Translations under genes and position numbers: made by a program
Notes under the pieces: generated by a model
Database searches by the model: none
The model's input: only the letters and a program-made list of their open reading frames with translations
What the model was told of the DNA's origin: nothing
Part shown: positions 46,660 to 53,286 of the stretch, piece by piece
How the letters are laid out: each line of letters begins with the position of its first letter
Position numbering within the stretch: the stretch's first letter is position 1
NCBI GenBank assembly: GCA_018267135.1
Contig: JAFDZA010000005.1
Span: 62,001 to 126,000 of the forward strand
Reading direction: 5' to 3'
Source: Bacteroidota bacterium
Lineage (GTDB): Bacteria; Bacteroidota; Bacteroidia; Cytophagales; Cyclobacteriaceae
DNA length: 64,000 nucleotides

Positions 46660-48085
46660 TTTTGCCAACCGGCTTCCGACAGTAGAAGGCTCCCCTTTTT
46701 TCATATAACTTTCGAAGTGAAGGATTGAAGTTAAATACGTCTTCCATCAGGTTTTGTTCGTCTATAACAACCTCCGGTTTTTCGTGTTCAAACGATTCGT
46801 TGATCAACACCACATGCTGAAAAATGTTGGGCTCACGAAAAAAATCTTCCGATAACGGCCAATCTAAAAAATACGTAGCGGCCCGGTTGTTTTGATACAC
46901 ACTCCAACCATTTCCCAACACCATTACTTTTTTTTGTTGAAGTTGATTGTACGATGATTCCGGAACCAACATCGCAGAATAATTAACTGACGAAAGCTTA
47001 TTTAGCCGGGCCGCTGTACTTATTCCTATAACCGAAAGCAATAAAATCCACAACATGGTTTCGGCTATCCACTTCCTGCGAATCAGCAAAAAATAGTGGC
47101 TGATTAAAAATGCCAATGGTGGAATGAATGGAATCAGGCTGTGAGGTGTAAAATTCCGAGTGAGCCCCACTTCTGCCAGAGCCAATACCATCCAGATAAA
47201 CATGGCCTGCAACAATTGCGACTGATACCGGGTAAACCGGGCCTCGCGGTTGAGCATGACAAGCGAGGCTACTAAGAAAAATAAAATGGCGGCCGTCAGC
47301 ACCCATACTGATTTTGCTGAAATAAAACTCGTGCTTATCCCGAAGAGATTTTGTGCGTAGTAGTACTGAAACAATTGTGATATCCCGTCATAAAAATAAT
47401 AATAAACCAAAAGCGCCAGGTGCGGAAAAAGAAACCCAACTATAAGAAGCAGTGCCCTACGAAATGCCAGCCGGGCATAAATGAGCAGCAGCAGCACGGC
47501 TCCGGGTAAAAAAATAAAATAACTCAATACAAAAAGCGAAGCTATCCCAAGGTATAGCCCCAGGTTAAAAATGGTTTCTTCGCGTTGTACTTTAAAGGCG
47601 ATCTCTTTAAATAAATTATTCAGCGCAAACAGTAAGAACACAGAAGCAAATAACTCCTGCGAAAGCGAAAGCAGATCGAATGAAAAAAAGGTAAGGAGTG
47701 CGTAAACTAAAGCCGGCAGGTAAGTACCTTCATTATACACCCGGTTGCGGATGAGCACCACCGCAAAATAAGAAGCCTGAAAAAAAAGAAGCAGTAGTGC
47801 CACAATGTGCCGGGCTGTAAGCGAACGTCCTAAAAAAAAGCTGATCCATTTATCGAACCAGGCCGCCAGCCAAGGGGTGGTATCAATAAGGTGCAGGTAC
47901 ATCATTTTCCCCGATCGGAGCGATTCGCCCACTACAATATCTTTCAATTCCAACGGGGTAATATGCCAGGATCCGATTAAAACAGGAATGCTCAGACCGG
48001 CCATGATCAGCAGCACCGCCAACAGCCGGTAGGGATCGTTTAGTTTAAAAAATCGGAGCACAGTATTTTTTAACAAATAAATCAA
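46652..48085 (-). CDS. Polytopic membrane protein of unknown function
   Basis: A 477-residue protein with about ten or more hydrophobic segments (for example LLAVLLIMAGLSIPVLIG, ALVYALLTFFSFDLL, LYLGIASLFVLSYFIFLPG, LILVGFLFPHL-like stretches and FLISHYFLLI). The N-terminal loops contain PLELKDIVVGE and DTTPWLAAW. The layout is that of DUF6427-like or mannosyltransferase-type membrane proteins of Bacteroidota, but no catalytic motif is visible. The last ~80 residues are extracytoplasmic-looking. It lies divergently from rbfA. Confidence 0.7.
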   Translation of the reverse strand: MIYLLKNTVLRFFKLNDPYRLLAVLLIMAGLSIPVLIGSWHITPLELKDIVVGESLRSGKMMYLHLIDTTPWLAAWFDKWISFFLGRSLTARHIVALLLLFFQASYFAVVLIRNRVYNEGTYLPALVYALLTFFSFDLLSLSQELFASVFLLFALNNLFKEIAFKVQREETIFNLGLYLGIASLFVLSYFIFLPGAVLLLLIYARLAFRRALLLIVGFLFPHLALLVYYYFYDGISQLFQYYYAQNLFGISTSFISAKSVWVLTAAILFFLVASLVMLNREARFTRYQSQLLQAMFIWMVLALAEVGLTRNFTPHSLIPFIPPLAFLISHYFLLIRRKWIAETMLWILLLSVIGISTAARLNKLSSVNYSAMLVPESSYNQLQQKKVMVLGNGWSVYQNNRAATYFLDWPLSEDFFREPNIFQHVVLINESFEHEKPEVVIDEQNLMEDVFNFNPSLRKLYEKRGAFYCRKPVGKIN

Positions 48086-48120
48086 AAATCAGGCACAATC
48101 TTTTGCTGGTGGTACTTTTG

Positions 48121-48128
48121 TATCTTTG
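48121..48128 (+). promoter_or_regulatory. Probable -7 element of rbfA
   Basis: TATCTTTG matches TAnnTTTG and ends 4 bp before the rbfA ATG (48133). The nearest TTTG (48102-48105) is 15 bp upstream, shorter than normal. Transcription would start in or at the coding region. Confidence 0.4.
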
Positions 48129-48132
48129 TGGC

Positions 48133-48486
48133 ATGACATTGCGGCAACAAAAATACGGACGGCTCATTCAAAAAGAATTGAGCGACATCTTTTTTCGGCA
48201 CAAAGACGATTTTTTAGGGAATGTGTTTATTACCCTGGCCGAGGTGCGTATGAGTCCTGACCTGAGCGTTGCCAAAGTATATATCAGCATGATGCTGGCT
48301 AAAGACAAAAAAGTAGTATTAGCGAACCTCAATTTGCACAAGAGCGAAATTCGAAAAGAATTGGGGATTCGTATCCGCCATCAGGCACGCATCATTCCCG
48401 AGTTAGTATTTGTGATTGACGAAGTGGAAGAAAATGCACAACGCATGGAAGACCTGCTTAAAAGCTTGAATATCCCCAAAGAATAA
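48133..48486 (+). CDS. rbfA: Ribosome-binding factor A
   Basis: A 117-residue KH-type protein from MTLRQQKYGRLIQKEL; the 48103 start adds 10 residues. The family pattern is present: an N-terminal helix pair, VFITLAEVRMSPDLSVAKVYIS, an ELGIRIRHQARIIPELVF strand and the C-terminal helix EENAQRMEDLL. It matures the 5' end of 16S rRNA in the 30S subunit. It is followed by the ABC permease gene after 13 bp. Confidence 0.94.
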   Translation: MTLRQQKYGRLIQKELSDIFFRHKDDFLGNVFITLAEVRMSPDLSVAKVYISMMLAKDKKVVLANLNLHKSEIRKELGIRIRHQARIIPELVFVIDEVEENAQRMEDLLKSLNIPKE

Positions 48487-48499
48487 ACGGGGCGTTGGC

Positions 48500-49720
48500 A
48501 TGAACCTTTCTCTTTTCATTGCCAGGCGGTATTTCCTTTCCAAACGAAAAAGGAACTTCATTAATATCATCTCCGCCTTGTCGGTAGTGGGTATTGCGTT
48601 TTCTACTGCTGCCCTAGTTATCGTGCTTTCCGTTTTTAATGGGTTAGAGGGGTTGCTCCGTTCGCTCAACCATGCCTTTGATCCGGAAATTAAAATGGAA
48701 GCCGTGATGGGAAAAACATTTGAGGTAAATGAAAAAATCCTTTCGAAAATAAAATCGGTTGAGGGCGTGGCCATCGTAACCGAGGTATTGGAAGACTATG
48801 GCTATCTCCGCTACCGCGATGCCGATATGGTGGTAACCATGAAGGGCGTAAGTGATAATTTTATTGATCAGCACCGCATCGATCAAAGCATTGTGGATGG
48901 AAAACTGAAACTGAAAGACTCGCTGGGGCATTATGCTATTGTAGGAAAAGGAATACAGTACCAACTTTCTATTCCGGTAGATGGGTCGATATACCCGCTT
49001 CAGTTTTTTTATATTAAAAACACAAAAACCACTTTAGATCCTTCCAAGCTATACAGCGTTAGCGCTCTGCAGCCCGGGGCAGTTTTTTCCATTGAAAAGA
49101 ATTTTGATGAAAACTATGTGTTGTTGCCAATTGATTTTGTGCGCAGCCTTACAGGCTATGATAACCGGTGCACCTCGCTGGAGATAAAAACCCAAAAAGG
49201 AAGTTCTGCACAAAATGTAAAAAAAGCTTTACAGCAGGTACTGGGAAAAGATTTTGTCGTACACACCAACGATGAGCAACACCAGGAACTTTACAAGCTG
49301 GTAAAAATTGAAAAACTTTTTACGTTTATTTCTATGGCGTTGCTGATGGCCGTTGCCTCCATCAATATCTTCTTTTCGTTGATGATGCTGGCCATTGAAA
49401 AAAAGAAAGACATTTCCATTTTTTTTGCTTTGGGCGCGCAAAAAAATATGATTCAGAAAATTTTTTTAAATGAAGGAGCGTTGATTGCTTTGGCCGGTGC
49501 GGCTTCGGGGTTGCTGCTGGGAGCCCTTGTTTGCTGGGCGCAAGATCAGTTTGGGTTAGTGGGCATGGGCATGGAGAGTGCCATCGTTAACGCCTACCCG
49601 GTAACAATGAAAGCGTTCGATTTTATTTCGATCGGATCCGTTATTACGGTTATTACTTTCCTTACTTCCTTTTACCCGGCTATGCTAGCGGCCCGGTCGT
49701 ACTCCTCGGCCCAACTTTAG
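48500..49720 (+). CDS. ABC transporter permease, LolC/LolE (FtsX) type
   Basis: A 406-residue permease with four transmembrane helices: one near the N-terminus (INIISALSVVGIAFSTAALVIVLSVF, spanning about 20-45), then a large periplasmic MacB/LolE-like domain (about 50-265) and three C-terminal helices in the FtsX domain (ISMALLMAVASINIFFSLMML, ALIALAGAASGLLLGALV and VITVITFLTSFYPAMLAA). These proteins extract lipoproteins from the inner membrane with a LolD ATPase, which is not encoded here. It ends 4 bp inside the convergent gldH gene. Confidence 0.86.
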   Translation: MNLSLFIARRYFLSKRKRNFINIISALSVVGIAFSTAALVIVLSVFNGLEGLLRSLNHAFDPEIKMEAVMGKTFEVNEKILSKIKSVEGVAIVTEVLEDYGYLRYRDADMVVTMKGVSDNFIDQHRIDQSIVDGKLKLKDSLGHYAIVGKGIQYQLSIPVDGSIYPLQFFYIKNTKTTLDPSKLYSVSALQPGAVFSIEKNFDENYVLLPIDFVRSLTGYDNRCTSLEIKTQKGSSAQNVKKALQQVLGKDFVVHTNDEQHQELYKLVKIEKLFTFISMALLMAVASINIFFSLMMLAIEKKKDISIFFALGAQKNMIQKIFLNEGALIALAGAASGLLLGALVCWAQDQFGLVGMGMESAIVNAYPVTMKAFDFISIGSVITVITFLTSFYPAMLAARSYSSAQL

Positions 49721-50196
49721 TTTTGGGGTTTATTCGTTTCTACACGCAACCCTACGGCCACTATACCGGGCAAGCTATCTGCCCGCATAAACTGTTCTAC
49801 CTTTAGACGATACATTCCGGTTTTATTGAATGAATAATTTTGAAGCAGTGGAAACCGGTGGTCGTACACATCGCCCAGGCTGCTGGTGCCAAAGGGTTGG
49901 CCGGTTTTTTGATCGAATAAAAATTCAGCTACCAGATTTTTAGAAAGGGATTTAGAGTCGGGGGAAGTTAATTCGTAATTAAAAAATAAACGGGCATACG
50001 GATACTCAAGCGAATTGCGCACGTTCAGCAACAGGTTGTATTTTTTTACGGTGTCTGTAATCTGAAATTCAAATTCGGCCGGTTCATTTATTTTCCAGGT
50101 TCGTTCTTTAAACTCTGTATTTTTTTCAAACAGGCGTTGGGAGTCGCAAGCTGTCAGCAGCCCGCTAACGGCTGCTGCAAAAAATAAAAACTTCAT
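49717..50196 (-). CDS. gldH: Gliding motility lipoprotein GldH
   Basis: A 159-residue lipoprotein (MKFLFFAAAVSGLLTAC, lipobox LTAC). The mature part follows the GldH pattern: FKERTWKINEPAEFEFQITD, LLNVRNSLEYPYARLFF, LGDVYDHRFPLLQNYSF and YRLKVEQFMRADSLPGI. GldH is needed for gliding and type IX secretion in Flavobacterium johnsoniae and supports GldK-N assembly. Its ATG overlaps the ricT stop by 4 bp; the ricT-gldH pair is widespread in Bacteroidota. Confidence 0.93.
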   Translation of the reverse strand: MKFLFFAAAVSGLLTACDSQRLFEKNTEFKERTWKINEPAEFEFQITDTVKKYNLLLNVRNSLEYPYARLFFNYELTSPDSKSLSKNLVAEFLFDQKTGQPFGTSSLGDVYDHRFPLLQNYSFNKTGMYRLKVEQFMRADSLPGIVAVGLRVETNKPQN

Positions 50197-51377
50197 CCTT
50201 TGCGCGGGTTAGAGGGGCGATTGTTTTGAGGAGGCGAGCCTGCGTTTCGGTTACCCCGATTGTGGGGGTTGCCTTTCTTGGAGCGTTGTTTATTTCTGTT
50301 TTGATTTTTAAATTTCCTGTCGAGGCTGGCTAAATCGCTGTTCAGTTTGGCTATCGGTATCTTCGCTTCTTCTTCATTCATCTCTAACGTGGCCGGCTTC
50401 TTCCCTTGTTTGTTTAATTCCAAAATTTCGTTTACGCGTGTTACATTCAAAGCATACCAGTTGTTTTCTTCTTTGTAGGCAAACCACATAATCTGGCGGA
50501 AGATATCCGTTTTTTGAAGTTTCGCTTCGCCCTTTTCGGTGAGCAAAGGAGTTTCCACATCGGGAATAAATTTCAGTGCCTCCATGTAGCTTTCCAGTTC
50601 ATAATTAAGGCAGCATTTAAGGCGCCCACACTGCCCGCTTAGTTTGCTGGGATTGAGTGACAAGTTTTGATAACGCGCTGCGCTGGTGGCCACGTTTTTA
50701 AAATCGCCCAGCCAGGTAGAACAGCAAAGTTCGCGGCCGCACACTCCAATTCCGCCCAGGCGGCCAGCTTCCTGGCGCAAACTGATCTGCCGCATCTCTA
50801 CCCGCACTTTAAATTCAGTAGCCAATACTTTTATTAGTTCGCGAAAGTCCACCCGTTCATCGGCCGAATAATAAAATACCGCTTTGGTGTTATCGGCTTG
50901 AAATTCTACATCCGACAGCTTCATGGCCAGTTTTTGCTCGCGTATAATTTCGCGCGAGCGGTAGAGCGAAGCCAATTCCCGGTTTCTTGCCTCTTCCATT
51001 TTTTCTAAGTCTTTGGTGTGGGCCAGCCGGTATATTTTCTTGATGGTTTCATCGTTGGCTACTTTCTTTTTTTGCATTTGCAGGCGCACCAATTCTCCCT
51101 GCAAAGAAACATGGCCGATGTGGTGGCCGGTTTGGGTTTCAATGACTACGGCATCTCCGGTATGCAAAAGTATTTTTTCGGTATTGCGATAAAAATCTTT
51201 ACGTCCGTTTTTAAATCGCACCTCGGCTACATCAAAGCGGTCGTTGGCGGGCATATCCATATTGCTGAGCCAATCAAACACATTCATTTTATTGCAGCCA
51301 CCGGTTCCGCAGGCCCCGTTGTTGTTACAACCTGCTACTTTACCGTCTTTATTTTTAGTACCGCATGCGCAGCCCAT
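50193..51377 (-). CDS. ricT: RicT / PSP1 domain protein with cysteine-rich N-terminus
   Basis: A 394-residue protein. Residues 1-30 carry several cysteines (CACG, GC, GACGTGGC), followed by the PSP1/YaaT domain (about 45-290) with FRELIKVLATEFKVRVEMRQI, GVCGRELCC and CGRLKCCLNYE, which contribute a CxxC/Cys set for an iron-sulfur cluster. The C-terminal tail is basic and Asn-rich. In Bacillus RicT acts with RicA and RicF on mRNA maturation and on RNase Y; no RicA/RicF is seen here. It is co-transcribed with gldH (4-bp overlap) and lies 3 bp after the toxin gene. Confidence 0.88.
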   Translation of the reverse strand: MGCACGTKNKDGKVAGCNNNGACGTGGCNKMNVFDWLSNMDMPANDRFDVAEVRFKNGRKDFYRNTEKILLHTGDAVVIETQTGHHIGHVSLQGELVRLQMQKKKVANDETIKKIYRLAHTKDLEKMEEARNRELASLYRSREIIREQKLAMKLSDVEFQADNTKAVFYYSADERVDFRELIKVLATEFKVRVEMRQISLRQEAGRLGGIGVCGRELCCSTWLGDFKNVATSAARYQNLSLNPSKLSGQCGRLKCCLNYELESYMEALKFIPDVETPLLTEKGEAKLQKTDIFRQIMWFAYKEENNWYALNVTRVNEILELNKQGKKPATLEMNEEEAKIPIAKLNSDLASLDRKFKNQNRNKQRSKKGNPHNRGNRNAGSPPQNNRPSNPRKG

Positions 51378-51380
51378 GGA

Positions 51381-51746
51381 TTAATTGTCTAAGAGTATAA
51401 GATTTAAGTTGTGAATTTTCTGAAAATCAGAATCAAAGGTAAGCAAAGGCATTTCTAAGTAAAGAGATGATGTTGCAATTATAGCATCCGGCAATTTTAA
51501 TTTATTCTTCTGTTTTAACAAAATGGCTAAAGATTTTACTTCAGCCAAAAGTTCCACCACAAGACAATCTGAAAGCAAGGATAAAAAAAACTTTTTTTCT
51601 CGCTCACTAATTTTATACCAGCCCAGTAATTCAATTTCTGTAATTGCCGATACAAATATGCCCTGCAAGTAATCATTCAATCTTTTTTTTCCTTCGGATA
51701 AATTGATTAGCACGTTTGTATCAACAAGGATATCAATTCCACTCAC
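51381..51746 (-). CDS. PIN-domain (VapC-like) toxin
   Basis: A 121-residue PIN-fold RNase candidate beginning with GTG at 51746 (MSGIDILVDTN). Acidic active-site residues sit at D9 (DTN), E37 (AITEIELLG), D87 (KLPDAIIATS) and D105 (TFDSDF), the usual PIN quartet. Its start lies inside the 3' end of the antitoxin gene, a typical VapBC arrangement with the antitoxin first. It lies between purD and ricT on the same strand, so its transcript may be part of a housekeeping operon. Confidence 0.85.
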   Translation of the reverse strand: MSGIDILVDTNVLINLSEGKKRLNDYLQGIFVSAITEIELLGWYKISEREKKFFLSLLSDCLVVELLAEVKSLAILLKQKNKLKLPDAIIATSSLYLEMPLLTFDSDFQKIHNLNLILLDN

Positions 51747-51906
51747 TTCGTACTTCTTTTTGATACTTTAAACCATCGAAACCTCTGACCAATTGACCAA
51801 AATACTTCGCTGCAGGAAAGCCTACCGGTTTCTTTTTCTTTTGAAACTTCGATAAAGCTTTTTTTATTTCTGCTTTAGTTGCCCCTTTTGAAACCTTTAT
51901 CAACAT
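51733..51906 (-). CDS. Small antitoxin-type protein (DUF2281-like), partner of the PIN toxin
   Basis: A 57-codon ORF beginning ATG at 51906: MLIKVSKGATKAEIKKALSK, then a Lys-rich stretch and FPAAKYFGQLVRGFDGLKYQ, ending EVRSEWN. The charged helix plus a short C-terminal peptide that would bind the toxin is typical of small VapB-like antitoxins, and the C-terminal region resembles the DUF2281 family, but I am not certain of the family. Its stop lies 14 bp inside the toxin gene (GTG at 51746). Its ATG overlaps the purD stop (51900-51902) by 7 bp. Confidence 0.75.
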   Translation of the reverse strand: MLIKVSKGATKAEIKKALSKFQKKKKPVGFPAAKYFGQLVRGFDGLKYQKEVRSEWN

Positions 51907-53201
51907 ATCATTTTCGTTTGTATCAAATTTAATACATCCTTTCCGATATCTTTTCTAAAATAGACGTGAGGCCAATGAATGGCATTAGCGGCCTGATAAG
52001 CCCGTTGTTGAGCCTCGGGCAGGGAAGCCCCTGTAGCCGTAATGGCCAGCACGCGCCCGCCATCGCTAACGATCGTGTCATTTACTTTTTTAGTGCCGGC
52101 ATGAAATACCTGTGCCGTAGCTACTGCCTCCAGCCCCGAAATAATTTTTCCTTTTTCATACTGATCCGGATAGCCGCCTGCCGCCATTACTACTGTCAGG
52201 GCAAAATTTTTAGCGATCTCAAGCTGGTGGTTTTTCAACTCGCCCTTGGCACACGAGGTAAGTAGTTCTACAAAATCGCTTTTGATACGCACCATTACCG
52301 ATTGGGTTTCCGGGTCGCCCATGCGGGCATTGTATTCAATTACGTATGGCTCTCCCTTCACGTTCATCAACCCGATAAAAATAAATCCTTTATAGTTGAT
52401 GCCTTCTTTTTGCAAGCCATTGATGGTAGGCTTGATAATCTTTTCTTCCACTCTTTTCATAAAAGCCTCATCGGCAAAAGGCACGGGTGAAACCGAGCCC
52501 ATGCCGCCCGTGTTGGGGCCGGTGTCGCCCTCGCCAATGCGTTTATAGTCTTTGGCTTCCGGAAGAATAACATAGTCTTTTCCATCGGTGAGTACAAATA
52601 CAGAAAGTTCGATGCCGTCTAAAAATTCTTCTACCAATACTTTGGAGCTCGCATCGCCAAATTTTTTTTCTTCCAGCATCTCACGAATAGCGGCTTTTGC
52701 TTCGGCCAGCGAAGTTGAAATCACAACCCCTTTTCCTGCCGCCAAACCATCGGCTTTTAAAACAAAAGGAGATGGAAGCGACTCCAAATACTTTTCTGCT
52801 TCGTTCGATTGGTTGGAGAAAAAAGTTTTGGCTCTTGCCGTGGGCACCCGATGCCGCTCCATAAATTGCTTGGAGAAATCTTTGCTCCCTTCCAACTGTG
52901 CGCCTGCTTTTCCGGGGCCTATCATTAAAATACTTTTCAGTCTTTCATCCGTTTCAAAATAATCGCGGATGCCTTTCACCAAAGGCACTTCGGGGCCAAC
53001 CAATACCAAATCGATCTTTTGCGTCACGCAAAAGGAACCGAGTTGCGCAAAATCATCAACGGCAATTGGCACATTGGTGGCAATAACCGATGTGCCGGCA
53101 TTGCCGGGGGCAACAAAAAGTTTACCGCACTTCGCACTTTGTTTCATTTTCCAAGCGAAAGCATGTTCGCGCCCGCCATTGCCAATGAGTAAAATATTCA
53201 T
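51900..53201 (-). CDS. purD: Phosphoribosylamine-glycine ligase
   Basis: PurD makes GAR in purine synthesis. The 433-residue ATP-grasp enzyme has the N-terminal NIGNGGREHAFAWKM motif, PNVPIAVDDFAQ-type loop, VLKADGLAAGKGVVI, and the characteristic C-terminal domain with EYNARMGDPETQSVM and MAAGGYPDQYEKGK. A TATCTTTG box lies 6 bp upstream of its ATG. Its last codons overlap the start of the small antitoxin gene, tying a toxin-antitoxin pair to this transcript. Confidence 0.93.
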   Translation of the reverse strand: MNILLIGNGGREHAFAWKMKQSAKCGKLFVAPGNAGTSVIATNVPIAVDDFAQLGSFCVTQKIDLVLVGPEVPLVKGIRDYFETDERLKSILMIGPGKAGAQLEGSKDFSKQFMERHRVPTARAKTFFSNQSNEAEKYLESLPSPFVLKADGLAAGKGVVISTSLAEAKAAIREMLEEKKFGDASSKVLVEEFLDGIELSVFVLTDGKDYVILPEAKDYKRIGEGDTGPNTGGMGSVSPVPFADEAFMKRVEEKIIKPTINGLQKEGINYKGFIFIGLMNVKGEPYVIEYNARMGDPETQSVMVRIKSDFVELLTSCAKGELKNHQLEIAKNFALTVVMAAGGYPDQYEKGKIISGLEAVATAQVFHAGTKKVNDTIVSDGGRVLAITATGASLPEAQQRAYQAANAIHWPHVYFRKDIGKDVLNLIQTKMIC

Positions 53202-53206
53202 AGCTG

Positions 53207-53214
53207 CAAAGATA
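53207..53214 (-). promoter_or_regulatory. Probable -7 element of purD
   Basis: Minus-strand reading TATCTTTG (53214-53207) matches TAnnTTTG and ends 5 bp before the purD ATG. It would start transcription of purD, the toxin-antitoxin pair, ricT and gldH. Confidence 0.5.
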
Positions 53215-53238
53215 ATTGTACCGCTGACATGAGCCGGA

Positions 53239-53267
53239 TAAAAAAAGCCCTTGCTGACGCAAAGGCT
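53239..53267 (-). terminator. Terminator after the T9SS cargo gene
   Basis: Read on the minus strand: AGCCTTTGC - GTCA - GCAAGGGCT with one T-G mismatch in the middle, followed by a run of seven Ts. It lies 20 bp after the cargo gene stop and before the purD promoter. Confidence 0.8.
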
Positions 53268-53286
53268 AAAATAGAATTGATGCTTT

